Source of the DNA: UBA12191 sp964422295
GTDB taxonomy: Bacteria; Planctomycetota; UBA8108; UBA1146
Length of the DNA: 64,000 nt
Reading direction: 5' to 3'
Assembly: GCA_964422295.1 (NCBI GenBank)
Contig: CAYRAM010000009.1
Span: 35,722-99,721 of the forward strand
This document shows positions 61,255 to 64,000 of the stretch, in pieces; positions within the stretch are counted from its first letter, which is position 1, and every line of letters begins with the position of its first letter. The position numbers were made by a program, and so were the translations under genes. The notes below the pieces were generated by a model. The model made no database searches. It was not told where the DNA came from and saw nothing but the letters and a program-made list of their open reading frames with translations.

Positions 61255-62511
61255 CTAGAACTCCCATTCGGATTGTGCGTAGAGAAAGGTGGTCGATTCG
61301 ATGGATCCCCTGCGGGAACTGAAGTTTGCCACTCCTACTTCCATGCCCAAATCGCCGAACTGGTGTTCGGTGACGAGGTTGACCTCATCTCCCCAATCTT
61401 CTCCCTGATCTGACTTCAGTTCATGGAAGGTGAATACGACCCCGGCACCGGCGACAGTTGTGCGGAAGCCGAGGTAGGTATCTTTGACGTTACTGTTATC
61501 AACGATGTCGGTAATCCCGTGGGTTCCGTGGGGAGTGCCGAAGGGAGATCTGAACTCCTCGATCCGGGATGCCCCTGCAGAAGTGCCGGTCGCCAGGATA
61601 TGCCCTGCCAGCAGCTCCAGATCCCACAATCGATCCATCGCCGGCATGTCGTAGGTGCCCTCCAGAGCGTAGTACATCGAATCCAGGCGCTGTATCGCGT
61701 CCAGATCCGCATTGTAGCGACGCCCTTCCTGAAGAGCGTATTCGAAGGAGAGGGTGGCATCAGGGATCAGTCCATCACGGACAGTGAAGGCCACCCCGTA
61801 AGTGTCCTCCTCGGAACTGCCGGGGTCACTGTTGCCATTCGCTGCGGCAGCAGCCTCATTCGACTGATCAGCACGATACTTCCACAGGAACATGCTCGCC
61901 TCAACGAAAGGAAGCTCGTTGAGACCGATGTGGATGCCGTAGGAATGTTCGCCTTCGTTGTTGGCACTAGAAGTATCTCGATCAAAGGTCAGATGGTGGA
62001 AATTGAAATCGATGGCGCCATCGAGCCACTCGTTGTGAAAGTGATAACCACCACTCGTTGCTGGGCCAAGATTACTCCAGTCATCGGAGTGAATAATCCG
62101 TCCCCTGTTGTAGGTCGGCAACTCAGAAAGGCCGAACTGCAAATCCCAACCCGCCATGAAATCGAGGTACGGATGAATCTGCCCGACATCGTCGATGCTG
62201 AACTCGAGAACATGAACCTCGGGCTCGTCGGTGACCTCCGAAGTGTCCGCGGAATCAGTGACCAGACGAGAATCTCTCACCGACAACCGCATGTCGAGGT
62301 GATCATCCAGTTCCGTCGCATAGTTGAGGAAAACCCGAGCAAATCCGCGAGTCTCATCCCGATCTGGAAATGGCGTTCGATGCTCCATACGCAGACGCAG
62401 TTCGAAATCCAGATCACCAGGTGACTGGGCTTGGCTCAAGCCTGTAAGTGATGCTGCGAGTGCAATGACGACGAGGCAAAAAATTCCCCGGAATACATTC
62501 CCCCTGGGCAT
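61255..62511 (-). CDS. Outer-membrane beta-barrel protein (alginate-export/porin-like)
   Basis: 418 residues. Signal peptide (IFCLVVIALAASLTGLSQAQS). The mature part alternates amphipathic strands (DLDFELRLRMEHR.., FARVFLNYATELDDHLDMRLSVRDSR..) and ends in Trp-Glu-Phe, the aromatic C-terminal signal for the BAM machinery. RIIHSDDWSN and PHGTHGITDI are shared with the neighbouring protein. The strand pattern resembles alginate-export-type channels, but no substrate is implied. ATG 62511 has AGGGAG 5 nt upstream. It is 271 bp from its paralogue, which has its own terminator, so it is likely transcribed separately. Confidence 0.82.
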   Translation of the reverse strand: MPRGNVFRGIFCLVVIALAASLTGLSQAQSPGDLDFELRLRMEHRTPFPDRDETRGFARVFLNYATELDDHLDMRLSVRDSRLVTDSADTSEVTDEPEVHVLEFSIDDVGQIHPYLDFMAGWDLQFGLSELPTYNRGRIIHSDDWSNLGPATSGGYHFHNEWLDGAIDFNFHHLTFDRDTSSANNEGEHSYGIHIGLNELPFVEASMFLWKYRADQSNEAAAAANGNSDPGSSEEDTYGVAFTVRDGLIPDATLSFEYALQEGRRYNADLDAIQRLDSMYYALEGTYDMPAMDRLWDLELLAGHILATGTSAGASRIEEFRSPFGTPHGTHGITDIVDNSNVKDTYLGFRTTVAGAGVVFTFHELKSDQGEDWGDEVNLVTEHQFGDLGMEVGVANFSSRRGSIESTTFLYAQSEWEF

Positions 62512-62689
62512 GCTGACTCCCTTTCTGACGTTTCACAGCGATCCCTCTTCAGAGACTTCTGAAAGGGGACCCATCGGAAACTTCCAACGGGCCGGTCTTC
62601 CCCTTGGCCCGTCTGCTCCCATCCTGCCCGGAATCATCTTCCTGTAAAGAGGAACCATCAACTTGTTGCCCCAAACAAGGGCTGGCCCC

Positions 62690-62726
62690 AAAAAAGAACG
62701 AGGACGCGCGCCGAAGGCGCACGTCC
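62690..62726 (-). terminator. Terminator of the upstream outer-membrane protein gene
   Basis: On the minus strand GGACGTGCGCC (62726-62716) pairs with GGCGCGCGTCC (62712-62702), 11 bp with one U-G pair, around a 3-nt loop that makes a UUCG-type closing. TCGTTCTTTTTT follows (62701-62690). Confidence 0.9.
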
Positions 62727-62782
62727 CCGCTCCAGGTCAAATCGAAATTCGGGCCCCGGGAAGTCTCCCGAAACGCGGATTT

Positions 62783-63859
62783 CTAGAAACTGTAAGAACT
62801 CTGCCAGTAAATGTAGTCGGTGTCGGTTCCTTCAGTATCTGCGGAGTAGCTGGCGTAGCCGAGTTGGCCGCAGGAGAAGTCGAGAATCAGGTCCACTTCT
62901 GAACCGATGTCTGCACCGGAACCATCCCTGGCCAGAGTAATGTAGTTCAGGGTCACTCCAACACCTTCCATGAGGGCATCCGAAGACACGCCGATGGTGG
63001 TATTGTCGACATCCGCTCCACCGAACAGGTCAGCAATTCCGTGGGTACCGTGGGGATCGCCGTCGATGGAACCCCAAGTGCCGTCCGTCACACTGTTGCT
63101 GAAGCTCAGATTGAACTGGTCGAGGGCATAGCCAACGCTGACGGTAGTCAGGGTTCCGTCATCACCACCTGTGTCAGCGTCGCTGGTGGCGTACTCGACG
63201 TCGACGTCGATACCCATCAGGGCGTCGCCACCGATGTTGTCGATGTTGAAGGCCATCCAACTCGGATCGGCGGGACCAGGGCCACCTTGTGTGAGGTAGT
63301 AGAAGCCCACGTCGGCGAATCCGGCCATCTCACCGAGATCGAAGACGAAGCCCATGGTGTTGGACTCGCTGCCGTCGTTTCCGCCCCAGTAGTGGAGGTC
63401 GAAACCGACACCACCGAGTTCGGAACTCATTGCGAATCCGTCATGGTTATTCGGGGCGACTGCACCGTTGGACCAGTCAGCAGAGTTGACGATACGACCA
63501 GAACCGAGGTTCGGGTTGTTCATGCGACCGATGTCCATCGACCAGCCACCGAGGAAGCCGGCCATCGAACCCAAGTCAGCCATGCTCAGGTAAGCCTGCT
63601 GAATGTCGTAGTTGTCACTTCCACCATCGACATCGAAATCAAATGCGCTACGCACCTGACTTGTAAAGTTGGTGTTGTCGTCGATCTTCGCACCCAGGTT
63701 GATGTAGGTCCTGGCACTGAGACCAGTGTCGAGTCCAGCACTGTCGCTGTACTCATAACGAAGGCGAACGTCACCACTCAGAGAAACGTGTCCGTCTGCA
63801 AAGGCCGCAGTCGGAACCAACATGGCCATAAGAAGGCCGAGCACGATGCTCTTATTCAT
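62783..63859 (-). CDS. Outer-membrane beta-barrel porin-like protein
   Basis: 358 residues. Signal peptide MNKSIVLGLLMAMLVPTAAFA. The mature protein starts DGHVSLSGDVRLRYEYSDSAG and continues with alternating strands rich in Gly, Asp and aromatics. It ends in Tyr-Ser-Phe, the BAM recognition signature. It shares with the downstream protein the segments GRIVNSADWSNGA and GDPHGTHGIADLFG. The Asp/Gly-rich loops suggest cation interactions. AAGGGG lies upstream of the ATG; the remaining 141 bp to the window edge should hold its promoter. Confidence 0.85.
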   Translation of the reverse strand: MNKSIVLGLLMAMLVPTAAFADGHVSLSGDVRLRYEYSDSAGLDTGLSARTYINLGAKIDDNTNFTSQVRSAFDFDVDGGSDNYDIQQAYLSMADLGSMAGFLGGWSMDIGRMNNPNLGSGRIVNSADWSNGAVAPNNHDGFAMSSELGGVGFDLHYWGGNDGSESNTMGFVFDLGEMAGFADVGFYYLTQGGPGPADPSWMAFNIDNIGGDALMGIDVDVEYATSDADTGGDDGTLTTVSVGYALDQFNLSFSNSVTDGTWGSIDGDPHGTHGIADLFGGADVDNTTIGVSSDALMEGVGVTLNYITLARDGSGADIGSEVDLILDFSCGQLGYASYSADTEGTDTDYIYWQSSYSF

Positions 63860-64000
63860 TGTCTACCCCTTTTCTTCCCCATGCTCTCAGGCGCAGTGCC
63901 CTCGATCCCTTGGGGATCCTGATGATTACTAACCTATGTCGCGGCGAGAGCAAGGATCGAGGAACCCGTACATGCCTGCCGAGGTCCTCGGCCCCTGCTC

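Noticed and set aside
61423..62424. 333-codon plus-strand ORF antisense to the outer-membrane protein gene
   Set aside because: Composition matches a shadow frame (no signal peptide, no family, no SD), and the minus-strand gene has a signal peptide and barrel C-terminus.
63041..63922. 293-codon plus-strand ORF antisense to the porin-like gene
   Set aside because: Val/Thr/Glu-rich low-complexity shadow produced by the Asp/Gly-rich porin codons; no ribosome-binding site.

Overview
The window looks like a chromosomal segment of a free-living, diderm, mid-GC bacterium. A KDO transferase (waaA), two outer-membrane beta-barrel proteins with signal peptides and a terminal aromatic residue, SecA, signal peptidase I and a complete MutL/MutY/ExoVII repair set support a Gram-negative-type envelope and a full housekeeping core. 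Six secreted proteins with paired dockerin-type repeats (FLRGD.. / DAADANDD.. pattern) and cohesin-like modules resemble families I associate with marine Planctomycetota and related lineages. That placement is inference; no rRNA gene is present to fix it. No tRNA, rRNA, CRISPR array, insertion sequence or prophage was recognised.

Layout. 1-2.1 kb: an unknown membrane/coiled-coil protein, the start of a further gene cut by the window edge, and an AhpD/CMD-family peroxidase-like gene whose frame is interrupted by one in-frame TGA exactly where the second Cys of the CxxC active site belongs. I read it as a selenoprotein with a CxxUxxxH centre, coupled to aroC. 2.1-6.5 kb: aroC, divergent from an overlapping mutY / amidinohydrolase / uracil-DNA-glycosylase-like trio, then efp. 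6.5-17.5 kb: a long leftward run with a dicarboxylate-type symporter carrying a PDZ-like insert, a YmfH/YmfF-like M16 peptidase pair, DAHP synthase, mutL, folD, moaC, a polyprenyl synthase and alanine dehydrogenase. 17.7-19.9 kb: nadD and asnS.

20-28.2 kb: five consecutive rightward secreted proteins (a beta-propeller protein, then four cohesin-like proteins), each ending in a dockerin-like pair and a similar Cys-containing tail. A sixth lies alone at 39.3-40.5 kb. 28.2-38.5 kb: 1-Cys peroxiredoxin, esterase, a TPR-zincin fusion, then the leftward run dksA-like - pyrD - secA - waaA - metK, and xerC/xerD. 38.5-46.6 kb: a twin-FHA protein, the sixth cohesin/dockerin protein, a gene-poor 1-kb gap with a short tandem repeat, a Spo0B/ChpT-like phosphotransferase coupled to an NtrC-type regulator, purF and a small membrane protein.

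46.6-58.3 kb: a leftward run with xseA, xseB, a PfkB kinase, alaS and the classical rpmF-plsX-fabD-fabG-acpP-fabF fatty-acid cluster (fabH is not in it), followed by a short 2-hydroxyacid dehydrogenase. 58.5-61.2 kb: purH, a small membrane protein and lepB. 61.3-63.9 kb: two related outer-membrane proteins.

Themes. Genes are tightly packed, with ATGA, TTGA, GTGA and TGATG overlaps. At three convergent junctions the terminator hairpin of one gene lies inside the 3' coding end of its neighbour. The strongest novelty candidates are the CxxU selenoprotein, the cohesin/dockerin set with its shared tail, the phosphotransferase/NtrC pair, and three unusual domain architectures (ExoVII with a HARP-like N-terminus, a symporter with a PDZ-like insert, and a TPR-zincin fusion).
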